From Macquaria australasica (lineage: Eukaryota > Chordata > Actinopteri > Centrarchiformes > Percichthyidae): a DNA stretch of 64,000 bases. This document shows positions 7,901-17,894 of the stretch, in pieces. The first letter of the stretch is position 1. Each line of letters starts with the position of its first letter. The position numbers were made by a program, and so were the translations under genes. The notes under the pieces were generated by a model that had not been told where the DNA came from, did no database searches, and worked only from the letters and a program-made list of their open reading frames with translations. Location of the stretch: assembly GCA_005408345.1 (NCBI GenBank), contig SEMN01000124.1:992001-1056000 (forward strand), in the 5' to 3' direction.

Positions 7901-10218
7901 GCCGCCGCCGATTTACCTCCAACAGTGCGCTGGAGGACCACGTGCTGGCCCATTTCCAAGGAACGCTCAGCAAGTCCAAAAACAGACCCCGCTTCCGCTG
8001 TCAGATTTGCCACAAGGAATTTTCCTACAATTCCACCTTCAGTGTTCACATGAGGACGCATACTGATGAGAGGCCCTTTGAGGTAAGAAGGGTGGTGGTG
8101 GTGGTGTGTGTGTGTGTGTGTGCGCTTGCATAAAAGGGGAATTTCTCTCAGCCTTCTGAACCATATTGTGTCCTTTTCATACAAGTCTTTCAGACCCTTT
8201 AACGCCTGTATTTCAAATTGAAATCCAGCACCGCCTCACCCCCCATGGTCATACCCGTTCATAGCTGTGTCCATCTCTCCAATTCTGGACCATGGCCATT
8301 TGTGCAGTGTGTGTCCTGTGGGTGTTTCCTCCCTCCCTGTGTACCTGTGATTAATGGCAGGCCTGAGTTAGGGCCTGTCAGCTCCCCTCTGTGCCTGTTA
8401 CTATTCTGGGACTCTCCCTCTCTCTCTGCTGCTCTGGTGACGAGGCAGGACATCAACTATGGACCCACCCAAGCCCATCACAGCACGTCGGACTGTAGAA
8501 ATTGATTTAATGTTTGTGGCTTTGCTTTGAGCCGTATCTATCAGGCATGCTAAGGATTGAGGTTCAGAGAGCATTTGGTCCTCAAACACACAGGCAGTTA
8601 TGGGGATGAATTTTAATTTTAATCAAATATACTGTGCATTCCTGAAGGAAAACCTATATTTGCTGAGTATATAAAGGACAAACTCAACAGGAAAGGTAAT
8701 TTTATTAGAGTATATCTCACAAAGATACTGAAACTGCAAAACTGACAACAGGGATTAGAGTTTCAATCTGAGTGTCCCCAGTAGGAATCAAAGCAAAGCA
8801 CAACAAAGTCATTCTTTTGTAGTGCTTCAGGTTTAATCAAGTATCTAGTTGTACTGCACTCAGGTGGCAGCAAGCAGAGAGCGAACGTTGTGGTGTCAGG
8901 AAAGGTACGGCTGTGGAATTGTTAATGTGATTACTTTATTTAGAAATGGTTTAGCTCTCAGCTCACTGGAAGCATTTCTTTCTGGTGTCCACTGTGTAGT
9001 TGATCATACTATCCTTTACACACTTGTAGAGCTGCAACAATGAACTGATTAGTTGATCAGCAGAATATCAAGCAGCAGATATTCTAATAATCAATCATGT
9101 ATGTCATTTATCAAGCAAAAATGCAAAACAATCTCTAGTTCCAGCTTCTTAAATGTAAATATTTGCTGATCGTCTATGAGAGCAAACTGAATATCTTTGG
9201 GTTTGGACAAAATAAGTCATTTGAAGACAACACTTTAAGTTCTAGGACAGTGTAATGCACATTTTCTAACTGTTTTCTGATGTTTTATAGACCAAACAGT
9301 TAATCGATTCATTGCATGAAAATAATCGGCAGATTAATTGATAATGAAAATAATTGTTAGTTGCAGTCGTTTTTATTGCTTTGTTATCTGTCTCCGCCCC
9401 CCATACCCTGTTCTCTCTGCTCTTCTTCTGCTCCAGCCAGAAGTGCTGCATCTGCAGAAAAATATAAAGAGAGGTCTCAGAAATTTTTATTTTAGTAGAG
9501 TTTGTGCACTCGCACTGTTGTGAACACAACTGTACTTGCTTGCCACCCTCTTACCTTTTTTATATTTTGTCCACTCTCCCATTGTCCACTTCCTCATTCT
9601 CCTCCATCCCTCCACCAGTGCACCACATGTGGCAAGCGCTTCCGCCAGCTGCCCCATCTGCAGGACCACGAGCGCATCCACAGCGGCCTGCGGCCTTTCT
9701 GCTGCTGGATTTGCGGCAAGAGTTTCAGCGTGGCCGCCCGGCTCACTGAACACGCCCGCACCCACAGTGGGGAGAAGCCCTACCCATGTTCCCACTGCCC
9801 TGCTGCCTTCCGCTCTCGCTCCAACCTGGATAAACACATCCGGCTACACGGAGACCTGCCTCTGGAGACCGCTGAGCAGGCAGCGCATGCAGCTGAGGCT
9901 GCCCACGTCCAGAAGGTGCTGGAGGGGGCCAAGGTGCTGTCTTCTCTGGCCACGACAGGGGAGGTTGATTCTGGCTCAGTGCAGACCATCTATGTACTGC
10001 AGGGGGCCGAAGGAGGCACAGAGACGGTCATGATCCCGTCTGATCAGCTCAGTGGCATGGAGGGCACCTCACAGGTCGTCATCCTGCCCTCCTCTGTTCT
10101 GGGAACTCAGACCATTACCGTTCCCACAATCACCATGGACGGGAATGAAATCACCATGGTGGAGACGAGCCAGTCGCCACAGCATACCATTGAGTTCATT
10201 GTGGAGGAGACTGTATGA
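787..10218 (+). CDS. Multi-exon C2H2 zinc-finger protein (about 17 fingers), 5' incomplete
   Basis: Gene-level entry. Joining 787-1930, 2030-2244, 2537-2716, 3001-3095, 4898-4992, 7226-7374, 7795-8082 and 9619-10218 gives 2766 nt, an uninterrupted frame of 921 codons plus TGA. Each join uses GT/AG borders and restores a finger or keeps the phase. Numbering is from the codon at 787. Fingers start near residues 44 (degenerate), 163, 193, 265, 295, 424, 452, 480, 528, 555, 583 (C2HC), 629, 657 (C-x4-C), 695, 723, 751 and 779. Residues 506-513 are a basic AT-hook-like patch, and 800-921 is a finger-free Val/Thr/Ile-rich tail ending in acidic residues. C2H2 arrays of this kind usually bind DNA in the nucleus, so a transcription-factor role is likely by family. 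The paired exon-1 fingers recall the ZNF526/ZNF574 type, but those are, to my knowledge, encoded in one coding exon, so I give no symbol. The N-terminus is missing. Confidence 0.92.
2030..2244 (+). CDS. Zinc-finger gene, exon with finger 6 and the start of finger 7
   Basis: The acceptor is TGTTGTCAG (ending 2029) and the donor GTGCCA at 2245. The first two bases complete the Gly codon begun in the previous exon, giving residues 382-453. Finger 6 is CPYC at 424-427 with His 440 and His 444, followed by the classic linker TGEKLF. The last codons, Cys 452 and Lys 453, form the first half of finger 7. Its second cysteine is encoded after the intron, so the intron sits inside the zinc-binding C-x2-C knuckle. 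The preceding intron (1931-2029) is only 99 bp, common for fish genes. Confidence 0.93.
2537..2716 (+). CDS. Zinc-finger gene, exon with the end of finger 7, finger 8 and a basic AT-hook-like linker
   Basis: The acceptor is GTTGTGAAG (ending 2536), which is weak, and the donor is GTACAG at 2717. Phase is 0 at both ends, giving residues 454-513. Val 454-Cys 455 completes the CKVC knuckle of finger 7 (His 468, His 472). Finger 8 is CNVC at 480-483 with His 496 and His 500. The exon ends in RRKRGRKP (506-513), a basic patch resembling an AT-hook core (RGRKP rather than RGRP) that could also be a nuclear-localisation signal. Restoration of the finger 7 consensus across the splice strongly supports the unusual acceptor. 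Confidence 0.9.
3001..3095 (+). CDS. Zinc-finger gene, exon with most of finger 9
   Basis: The acceptor is CTTAATGCAG (ending 3000) and the donor GTAATA at 3096. It encodes residues 514-544 plus two bases of codon 545. Finger 9 has CPHC at 528-531 and His 544; its last His (548) is in the next exon, so the 1.8-kb intron splits the two zinc-binding histidines. Without splicing, the frame meets TAA directly at the donor, so retention of this intron would truncate the protein by about 375 residues. Confidence 0.92.
3830..3990 (-). mobile_element. Truncated AGAGCTGCAACTAAC-type MITE, copy 1
   Basis: The stretch has the typical internal words of this common fish repeat (TTCACATTTGAGAAG, GGAACCAG, GGCTAAAACAATTGTGATTAT and ATTAATCGAC followed by AAATCGATTACT), but lacks one terminal half. 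It lies in the 1.8-kb intron and is more diverged than the two longer copies at 6347 and 9028. Orientation is tentative. Confidence 0.55.
4898..4992 (+). CDS. Zinc-finger gene, exon with the end of finger 9 and finger 10
   Basis: The acceptor is ATTAAAACAG (ending 4897) and the donor GTGAGA at 4993. The first base completes Lys 545; codons 546-576 follow, and one base is left (phase 1). Leu-Leu-His 546-548 closes finger 9. Finger 10 is CPEC at 555-558 with Phe 562, His 571 and His 575, a textbook C2H2 spacing. The exon is exactly as long (95 bp) as the previous one. Confidence 0.92.
5249..5706. repeat. Direct repeat TGTCCCCACCACTTTT, probable mobile-element remnant
   Basis: The 16-base word occurs at 5262-5277 and again at 5669-5684. 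The first copy is preceded by GGCCAGGGACA and the second followed by CAACACAAAGTGACGCCCTTG. I recall similar words in dispersed fish repeats but cannot name the family. It could be one element with internal direct repeats or two solo relics. Confidence 0.4.
6347..6702 (-). mobile_element. AGAGCTGCAACTAAC-type MITE, nearly full copy 2
   Basis: The left end is AGAGCTGAAATGATTAG, and the right end reads on the reverse strand as AGAGCTGCAACTAACAATTA; the two are imperfect terminal inverted repeats. Internal words include TTTATAGACCAAACGAC, TTAATCGAGA, GTTTTGGACTG and TTGAAGACATCACG. Small non-autonomous DNA elements like this are abundant in fish introns. No clean target-site duplication is visible. 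A further fragment (TTATTGATTAATCGG) directly follows to about 6775. Confidence 0.75.
7226..7374 (+). CDS. Zinc-finger gene, exon with finger 11 (C2HC) and an RG-rich linker
   Basis: The acceptor is TTCCATTGCAG (ending 7225) and the donor GTTGGG at 7375. The first two bases complete Asp 577; codons 578-626 follow in phase 0. Finger 11 has CLHC at 583-586 and His 599, but its last ligand is Cys 603 instead of His (HMQRC), making it a C2HC variant. Acidic residues follow, then a Gly/Arg repeat GRGRGQGRGR (613-622), which might contact nucleic acid. The 2.2-kb intron upstream (4993-7225) is the largest in this gene and is rich in repeats. Confidence 0.92.
7375..7794 (+). other. Intron between the exons at 7226 and 7795
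   Basis: Intron of 420 bp with a poly-T run near 7411 and a C/T-rich 3' end. Nothing else is recognisable. Confidence 0.8.
7795..8082 (+). CDS. Zinc-finger gene, exon with fingers 12-14
   Basis: The acceptor is TTCCTCCCTCAG (ending 7794), after a long pyrimidine tract, and the donor is GTAAGA at 8083. Phase is 0 at both ends, giving residues 627-722. Finger 12 (C629, C632, H645, H649) has Cys 636 where the hydrophobic-core Phe normally sits. Finger 13 (C657, C662, H675, H679) has a widened C-x4-C knuckle. Finger 14 (C695, C698, H711, H715) is canonical and ends in TDERPFE, a variant of the TGEKPF linker leading into finger 15. A GGT/GT repeat begins only 8 bp past the exon end. Confidence 0.93.
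8091..8122. repeat. GGT/GT microsatellite at an intron start
   Basis: A compound repeat, (GGT)n followed by (GT)n, begins 8 bp after the exon end at 8082, directly behind the donor GTAAGA. Length variation here could influence splice-site use. Confidence 0.85.
9028..9366 (-). mobile_element. AGAGCTGCAACTAAC-type MITE, nearly full copy 3
   Basis: It starts AGAGCTGCAACAATGAACTG and ends GATAATGAAAATAATTG, then TTAGTTGCAG, close to the right end of the copy at 6347-6702. Internal shared words are TTTATAGACCAAACAGTTAA, AACTGAATATCTTTGGGTTT and TTTGAAGACAACAC. Two related copies in adjacent introns of one gene show recurrent insertion of this family. Confidence 0.75.
9619..10218 (+). CDS. Zinc-finger gene, last coding exon (fingers 15-17 and C-terminal tail)
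   Basis: The acceptor is CCTCCACCAG (ending 9618), after an excellent pyrimidine tract; the stop TGA is at 10216-10218. It encodes residues 723-921. Finger 15 begins at the first base of the exon (C723, C726, H739, H743), finger 16 is C751, C754, H767, H771, and finger 17 is C779, C782, H795, H799, with linkers SGLRPF and SGEKPY. The tail (800-921) starts with an Ala/Glu-rich stretch likely to be helical (about 809-826), then is rich in Val, Ile, Thr and Gln with repeated short patterns (QTIYVLQ, QTITVPT, NEITMVE), and ends HTIEFIVEETV. Tails of this type often act as transactivation or interaction regions, but that is inference. Confidence 0.95.
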   Translation, partial: CTTCGKRFRQLPHLQDHERIHSGLRPFCCWICGKSFSVAARLTEHARTHSGEKPYPCSHCPAAFRSRSNLDKHIRLHGDLPLETAEQAAHAAEAAHVQKVLEGAKVLSSLATTGEVDSGSVQTIYVLQGAEGGTETVMIPSDQLSGMEGTSQVVILPSSVLGTQTITVPTITMDGNEITMVETSQSPQHTIEFIVEETV

Positions 10219-10620
10219 AGGCAGATCAAAATTTGTTGAAAATGTAGACTGTTGATGGAGTGAAAGGTTTGATAATTGAGGGATATGTAGTTATTACCTT
10301 TTATGTATATAGTTTGATAGGTTATGAAGCCAGTGTCAACAAAAGTCCCATCCTCTGTAGTAATACATTTTTTGATTTAATGACATTGTTGAAATTGTGT
10401 AAAACTAATGAATTAAAGGTTGACACACATGAAATGCTCAGGAGAACAGAATGTACCTTAAATTGGTCTTTCAAACTGATTGAAAAACAGGTTGTAAAAT
10501 TGGCCCTCGACTGTTCACAGGTGTGTATTTACAGCCCCTGTTTATTAGGGGGAAGACCAGTGGTGGCCCATGAAACATCTTCTGCTTTCTTTATAATAAA
10601 ACGCTTCAGCTTTCACACTT
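10219..10620 (+). other. Probable 3' UTR of the zinc-finger gene
   Basis: Non-coding sequence after the stop codon up to about 20 bases past the AATAAA at 10595-10600. A weaker ATTAAA lies at 10412-10417 and would give a shorter 3' UTR. The cleavage site cannot be fixed from sequence alone. Confidence 0.55.
10595..10600 (+). promoter_or_regulatory. Polyadenylation signal AATAAA
   Basis: Canonical AATAAA about 380 bases after the zinc-finger stop codon, within TTATAATAAAACGC. It is followed by a T-containing stretch (TTTCACACTTCTG), which fits a downstream element. Confidence 0.5.
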
Positions 10621-10639
10621 CTGAGCGTCAATCATTTTG

Positions 10640-13600
10640 TATGGTGGATGACGGGAGGGCATTGCCCCCATCCCATCAGATGGGATTGACTTTATAGGTC
10701 CTGCTGTGCCTTTTGACAAACAATATGCTCAGAAATATACAAACCCACTCACCACAAGTCAGTGTACAGGTTTTCAAACCACTCTGTCTCTCTCTGTCAC
10801 ATGCACACTAATGTTAGTGGAAGGCAGGATGAAGTAGACGTGTGTGTATAGATCAACCCTAATGTTCCAATCATTTGTAGAACATTATGTTATTGATTGG
10901 TTTTGTGCTGTAATTAAATACAATAATAACGGATATGGCAGGATGTATGATGATTTAGCTGAAGTACAGCATTATGCAGTGGCAAGTAGTGCAATGAAAT
11001 TATCCAGCACTTGCTGTATAGTTATCAAAAATAATGATCCTATTTGTGTCTGAATGGGAAGAGGTATAATATGATATAAGTTTTGCTGGCGCTGCAGTAG
11101 CCCATTATAGGCTTCTAAAGCGCAGTTTATGGCTGTCTCCCACCCAGTGATTGCTGACAGGGGGGGTTTGAAACCACACACATGCAGAGGCACTCAGTCT
11201 TAGTTTGTTTTCATGTCATGGAGAGAGAAATGCTGATGATTGTGCGGGGAGCAGAAATGGGGAAATGGCAGCATTTCTGCAGAGTGAGAAGCATATCAGG
11301 AAATAGAGGGCTCCCAAGGAGCAAAAAGAAGCCAGTGCCAAGAATTTAGCTGCTCTTCATTGCTTTTCTGAGAGAGTAAACAGGCAACCAGTCGATAAAT
11401 ACATGGTATTTTTCCCTTCCTAGCAAATCTTGAGAGTTGATATTCTGGTGGAGTGCCATTTATCATACCTGCTGCTGCCTGACATTGAAAACACACAACA
11501 AACACACAGATGTGAAATGAAATTGTTGATGCTGGATTTGAAATCATGAGACTCGTATGTTCTAGGGAAGCCGTCGGAGTGCAGTATAATGGTCTGTTTA
11601 CTGTACAGAAGGCAGCGTATCATCTGACTGTTCATTCCTTAGCTCAGACTTGAGTTTGCGGATTTGTTTTTTTGTTCTCTGTTGGTGACGAGCACAGATG
11701 AACAAAAGAGTCTTTAACTTATGGCTTTAAGTGTGATTTTCCTACGTTATATCATGATGCCAGGATGTTAGCTGACAGATCTAATCTGGTCTTGGTTGTT
11801 AAACAGCAAACACCAAACAGTAAATATTGGGATAGAGAATTGCTATGGTTAAACAAATACATTTGAGTTCAGCTACTTTCATCTTTCATGTTGATAAAAT
11901 GACAATGGAAATGGAGCATTTAAAATAAAAGCCATGGTGCTTGATGTATAGAAATGAATGAAACTGAGAATATATACAGAAATATCTAACTGACTGGTCA
12001 TTTTTCAAAAACTAAATTGAATCGTGAAGATGTGCCCCGACGCCATTATGTGTATTGTCCAATGTTACAGTCAGAAAATGGTTTTGGTGGTTAAAATGGC
12101 GAGATGTTTAATCATTACAGTAATGACCTTGGGAACTTGTTACTTTTTAAAAATACTTTCAAGGACATCTTTGATCAAAAAAAAAAAAAAAAGCCCCATT
12201 GGAAATATTTATGTTTCACTGACAACTGACATGTCTAGTGTTTAACAGAATAGCTTTTCCATTTATGAAAACACACAAACCAATATATAGTAAATGATTT
12301 ATAATCATGCATGTACATAGCTGAGAGGAATATAAACTACTGCATATGTTTTGCAGTTACGTATTTAAATTATTCGTGGCATTTATGAGCAGCAGTCAGT
12401 GAAAAGAAGGTTTTTTTTAAAATCTTTTAATACAACCAAATGAAATGGACAATTATGCAGACACGCGGGTCTAAAATAACCACCAGATTTAGGAATGTCC
12501 TTGTTGCAAATAAAAAAATAAAAAAAGAGAAACAAGCACATGCAGTATAGCTGCTCTCACCCTGGGCATCCCTTTGATTCTCGCCTCTTTCTGTATCATA
12601 AACACTAAAAATAGCCAAGTGACCCTCAGGAGAGGTTGTGCATATTCAGCTCTCACAGCTGACATCAGTGTCCCGTGCAGGTGGAGGACACCAGGTAAGA
12701 ATAGCACTCAGCTACGAAGTGGATACACGTGTTTAAAACAGTTACAAGTTGCTTTAAAAAGTATTTCTTCTGTGTAAACCTTTGTAAACCTTTGTGTCAG
12801 ATGTTTTTGCGAACGTAATTTAACATTAGCTTACTTGTAGCTAGCTTGATACTTTTATCTAGCATTAGCTATTTAATCTATTTTTATTTATTTAATTTAT
12901 CCGTTACTCTTTGCAATTTGACCATTTAATGGTTATATTTGCTAGGCTACTGCATTACATTACATTAGGCTACTTTTAGCATTTCAACCGTGTTTACCAT
13001 TGCTCTTAGCTATTTTGTTTGACAATCCATCCATTACTTCTAACTATTTCAACTGTTTAGCTATTATATATTATTGACATATATACTTTTAGCTATTTCA
13101 ACCATTTATCCACACTTTCAGCTTCTCTGCATCCGTGCTAACTAGTTTTCACTCACTTTGTTTTTTTTTTGCAAGGTAAAGATGCTCAATTTGGAAGATA
13201 CATAAACATTTTCCATTTGTGCATGAGAAAATAGATGCAAAAAAATACACATATGTATAGATACACACAAATGTACTTGTAGAAAAAAAAGAGGAAAAAA
13301 CGTTAATTATAAACATAATATTGATACATCGACTTAAATGTATATACAAGCAAAATCGTGATAATGACATAACATTACTAATAATAAACCTAACCTATTG
13401 CAGTGGTAATTCATGAGAACAGTAACTATATAATAATAATAATAATAATAAAAGAAAACATTATATGAATAAAAAAAGTAAATAATGAATACATACACAC
13501 ATATATACATTAAAATTTGTATTAAATAAAAAAGAAACCAGTAATGCTACAATGATCTGTCTGAAGGATACACTACAAATATTACTACAGGCTACACAAT

Positions 13601-14999
13601 CTTGGACGTATATCATAGTAAATCATTGGAAATAAAAAAAATACAGACGTACAGTAAACTTCTATACAGTCACTGTAAACCCATTAACCACCGAGTCTCC
13701 AGAGAAGTATTAAAGTCCTGCTTTGTTGATGCCATTTGACATCTTGGCAAGTTGGAGATGCTGGGCAAAGCTTTGTTTCCAAGGTAACATGATGGAAAAC
13801 TCTGTTTGCTGACTCAGAGTAGCACTGTGGTGAAAAAGAAACGAAATCATGGAACCATTATCTATAAATGGTAAGTGCAGTGTTACTGTGTTATTTTTAC
13901 AGTGACTTGTGTGGTATAATGTCAAACAAGTTAAACAAAGAACTGCAATTCTGCAATATATTTACGATGGATGCAATATAAATATCACAGCAAAACTATC
14001 ATGCAGCCATTAAAGGTCAAACATTTTACCAGCAAAAATCACATGCAATAGTAATGCTACAGGAGAAGGAAAATGTAATAAATCACGTTAAGGTCAATAC
14101 ACTGTATTTGCAGTGCTACACAATATGTCCCTGCAAAACAAATTCTATTGGTTTTTTTTATGCAGGGAGACAGCCATGTTTTATTAAGTTATACTCATAT
14201 ATACACTACTGGAGATGTACATGCAGACTCTCGAATGACACTGGCGACATCTGCTTGGGGTGTGTTATATATGTTAGCCAAAATCATGCATCCCTAATTC
14301 ATATTTACCTTACATGCTCTATTATACTAATATTCCTTACTCTTTTACACAGAAGATTATGCAATCCCACCTGCAACATCATGAAGTTGTAGATGCATTT
14401 TACCAGGCTTAAATGCTGTATATTTGGCTGTTTAAAATCAAAGCATCAACATTTGATCTATCAATTCTTTATTCCATTAAAAATGAATGCTATCTATTAC
14501 AGTAACACATGCTATTTGCTGTGCTCCACAAGTGACATTACAGTGAATTATATGCAATACTGTAGTTTAAGATTTTCCATCTTAATTGAAAAACATTTCA
14601 CTTCTCTTATGATAATCCGTCCAAAAAAAAAAACAAGTCTGAGTTAGGGGAGCGTGCAAAAACATGATGTAGTTCTTTGTATTTGACTAAGTGAGCACTC
14701 TTATGCAAACTTACTCAGTCGGCTACAGCTGACTTCCCAACTCTATTATCATATCGTAGTTATTAATGTATGATTGACCTATTTAAGTAATGGTATACAT
14801 TTATCATTCTCTATGCCTTGTGATTACGTATTTATTGCTGGCACATGCTTCCTCTCCACCCTCTGTCCTTCTCTTATTTTATTTTTCTCCTTTCTCTCTT
14901 TTTTTAAATCATCACTCTGTCTCTCCCTCTCTTCCCCCCTGCGACATAGCCTCTGTCTCTCTCTTTGCTGAGGTGGCTGTACCTGCTGTGACTTTGACA
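10640..14999. other. AT-rich intergenic DNA
   Basis: No gene is supported. It holds short-word tandem decay at 12820-13145, an (AAT)n run at about 13430-13450, a poly-A run at 12178-12194 and otherwise unremarkable AT-rich sequence. Open frames here lack splice context, codon bias or recognisable domains. Confidence 0.6.
12820..13145. repeat. Degenerate tandem repeat (TTTTAGCTATTTCAAC-type units)
   Basis: Related words recur every few tens of bases: TTTAGCATTTCAACCG, TAACTATTTCAACTG and TTTTAGCTATTTCAACC, linked by ATCCATTACTT-like spacers. Units have decayed, so the period is only roughly 30-60 bp. It looks like an old minisatellite. Confidence 0.5.
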
Positions 15000-15027
15000 A
15001 AGTAGTCTCCACGCGTGTAGTGGTGTA

Positions 15028-15031
<4 letters not shown>

Positions 15032-15061
<30 letters not shown>
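15032..15061. repeat. (TG)n microsatellite
   Basis: A pure 30-bp TG run. Confidence 0.97.
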
Positions 15062-15063
<2 letters not shown>

Positions 15064-15177
15064 AATGCAAGGGTGCACAAGAGTGTTTGTGTGCATGCAC
15101 TGCTTGCACTAGCTTCATTTTTAGTTTGCAAATTTGTCTGACTGCTTCATTTATTTAAATGTGCACACTGAACACAG

Positions 15178-15181
<4 letters not shown>

Positions 15182-15218
<37 letters not shown>
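15182..15218. repeat. (GT)n microsatellite
   Basis: A pure 37-bp GT run, 120 bp after another TG run, in the same orientation. Confidence 0.97.
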
Positions 15219-15220
<2 letters not shown>

Positions 15221-15259
15221 CATACTGCAGCACACTAGCACCTACATCTACTGCTGCTT

Positions 15260-15475
15260 ATGTCATAATATATCCCCGTTTTGTCCTCCATTACCCCTCA
15301 CTTTTTTTCATCCCTTGCTCTCTTGTTCACCTTGTTTCTCCCTGTGTGCTCTTCTTCTCCTGCGCCCCCACCCCCCACCTCTCCATCCTCCCTCCCCTTC
15401 GCTCCCCCACCTCCCTCTGCTTGTCTCCTCCCTCTCTGTCCCCTCCCTCATGTTTCCTCCTTCCTCTCTCTCTCA
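15260..15475. repeat. Pyrimidine-rich tract
   Basis: The top strand is almost entirely C/T, with CCTCC and CTCT words. It keeps several frames open by chance and gives false Ser/Leu/Pro-rich ORFs. Such tracts can adopt triplex (H-DNA) structure. Confidence 0.7.
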
Positions 15476-15479
15476 TTGA

Positions 15480-17462
15480 TAGTGAAGCATTTGTGACTAG
15501 AATACTGAGGAGCTAATCATTATTCCACGAACACAGCGCAGTGCTCGGGCAGAATGTCAATTCTCCCCCCTCCCTCTGTCTTCCTCTCCTTCTCCCTCCC
15601 CTCTTTTGCATGCTTTCCAAGCAATAGTTAACATGGAAGCCGCATTTGTGTTCTACAAAGAGAAAAGTAAGGAAACACTTCAAATACGCATTCGCAATTG
15701 CAAACACTGGGTTCTTAACACCTGCAGCGAGGTGTATGTGTAATGGTTGAGTAAGGTTTACATTTGTGCTGTGGATGGTATTTGGAGTGTGTGTGTGTGA
15801 TACGTAGTTGTTATGTAAAAGCGCTCCACATCAATTTGTCAAGAGCAAAGTGGTGTGGGATGGAGATGAGAGAGAGACAGCTGTTGAATGCATATTTAGA
15901 GAGAGGAGGGAGACTAAAACAGAGTGACAGCAGACTTTCAGTGGACGCAGTAAGGCCTAAATCGCCAGTAATATTAAGTTAAATTGCCTTATTGTATATC
16001 TGCATGTTGGATTATCAATATATTGTATAAACATAAAAAGACTGAGGTATAATACGCAGACTGTCACTCTCACAGAGGAGATTCAGTGTCACCCAGTAGT
16101 GCCGAAAACCAAGAGAGGGGTAAATTAGACCAGAGGTATATTAGACAAAACAGACACACACATGCTGGGACTGCGGGGCGTATGTCAGTGTGTGTGATGG
16201 AATGGGAGAGACAGCACACGGAGAGTCCTCCTGACTTCCTGAAAACTGCAGCTGTGGGTCACAGCCAGGGGTAACGCTATGTGCGCGCAACCCTCACGCA
16301 CACACCACGTGCACAGAGCCTAATACAGAATTTTAAATCTGCAAGTTGGACGGATGCAGAAACAGTCATATCCAAATGTCCACATACACACACACACACA
16401 GAGGAAAAAATGCCATGGCCTAAGGGAACCTCTGGCGTGACATGGCTGTAGTCTAATAGGCTCAAGCATGAGTGAGTAATAGGTGTTCCAGCACTGTCCG
16501 CCCACTGGACAAAGACATCTTGAGATGCACATTATTTTATGAGATGCAAAGTGAATAGGTGAAAACATGATGAAGCATTGGGTAGGGGGGGGCTGTTTGA
16601 GACCAAAGCAGAAGAGACAGCTCAGCATTGTCACATACTATATTTGCTTCCCTGTTTGATTAGGGGACAGCTTAGTGGACGAACCAGAGTTGATGTATCC
16701 AAAGGCTCAAATCAGAGGGTATTAGTCAATATGGGTGACATAAATAGGCCCTAACTTTACATTACGCCACAGCGTATTCATATTACGAGTGGAGAAGGTT
16801 ACTTTTTTAGTTGGATTGGAACAGTGTGGATTCATTAGTAATAGACACATGGCAGATTTATTTGTCATTTTGTTCATTTAAATTCTAACAGCAATCTTGT
16901 AACCTAACACCTCTTCTAAAATCTTGTAAAGCACAATTTACAAATATCACTGCAAGGCAACACAGTGTTGTCACTAGCAATTATAGAGCCACCTCATGCA
17001 CAGAGTGACAAAATCAATGATTTAACACAGTGTGGCAAGTTTAATAGCCTTGGAGGACATGAAATGCTAAGGGAGCATTGGGGCTGCAAGGTTAAGAAAA
17101 AAATCTATATTGAAAAGGCTACTTGGACCGACCAGAGCACCAGAGAAGAACAAAGGCATCATAAGGCCAACGTCCCAGTCTCGTTAGTTGAGATGAGACA
17201 GCGTAGCGTGATAGAAGTGGGATATGGGAGTTAGCCAGTGACATCATATAGTGTGAGCTGCTTCTCTGGAGACTGCTGTCTGCTTGCAGTGGGCTCATGC
17301 TGTTGTGGAGTTGTGCCTTATATGAGTGAACATTATAAATAGTGAGGAGGATGTCAGCTCCATTCAAGGGAGTCCCACATGAAGTGTCAGGGTGCTCTGG
17401 TGAGAGGAGAGATGATTTTCAGCAGTGTATGAGTGTGTAGAGTATGTGTGCATGTGTACACC
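15480..17462. other. Intergenic DNA without recognisable gene
   Basis: Mixed sequence with a second short C/T-rich patch at about 15563-15605 and a short CA run near 16387. No exon, RNA gene or complete mobile element was recognised. Confidence 0.55.
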
Positions 17463-17539
17463 CAGTGGTGGAAGAAGTATTCAAATCATTTATTTAAGTA
17501 GAAGTAGAAATACCACAGTGTAAAAAAGTTGTATATTGT

Positions 17540-17626
17540 GCTGCAGGGGGGGGGGGCATAAGAATTTTACTGTTTTTGTACTTGTATGAAAACATGTAAC
17601 AATAAAACTCTTGAATCTTGAATCTT
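17540..17626 (+). mobile_element. Possible LINE/SINE 3' tail nested in the MITE
   Basis: A G-run is followed by sequence ending in AACAATAAAACTC and a short tandem CTTGAATC (two and a half units). A 3' AATAAA-like end with a short tandem tail is typical of LINE 3' termini in fish. Only the tail is present, so the family is not assignable. Confidence 0.4.
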
Positions 17627-17894
17627 AAAATATACCCCAAGTAAAAGTGCTCTGTTCAAAATGTTACTTAAGTAAAAGTGCAGAAGTATTAGCAGCAAAA
17701 TGTACTTGAAGTATCACTCACTATGAGTATTACATTACTATTATATATGTATTAATGTGTAAAAGGCATTTTTACTACTTTATATACTGTTTAGTATATA
17801 AACTGTACAACTGTAAATCTATAAAAATGCATCATATTTTTAAGATGAAAACATGTGTTGTATGTAAAATTGTAATCTGCTAATCAACTGCAAC

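Larger units (their letters stand above)
8083..9618 (+). other. Last intron of the zinc-finger gene
   Basis: This 1.5-kb intron has GT donor at 8083, the GGT/GT microsatellite and a MITE copy at 9028-9366. It ends in a long pyrimidine tract before CACCAG. No other gene is seen in it. Confidence 0.75.
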
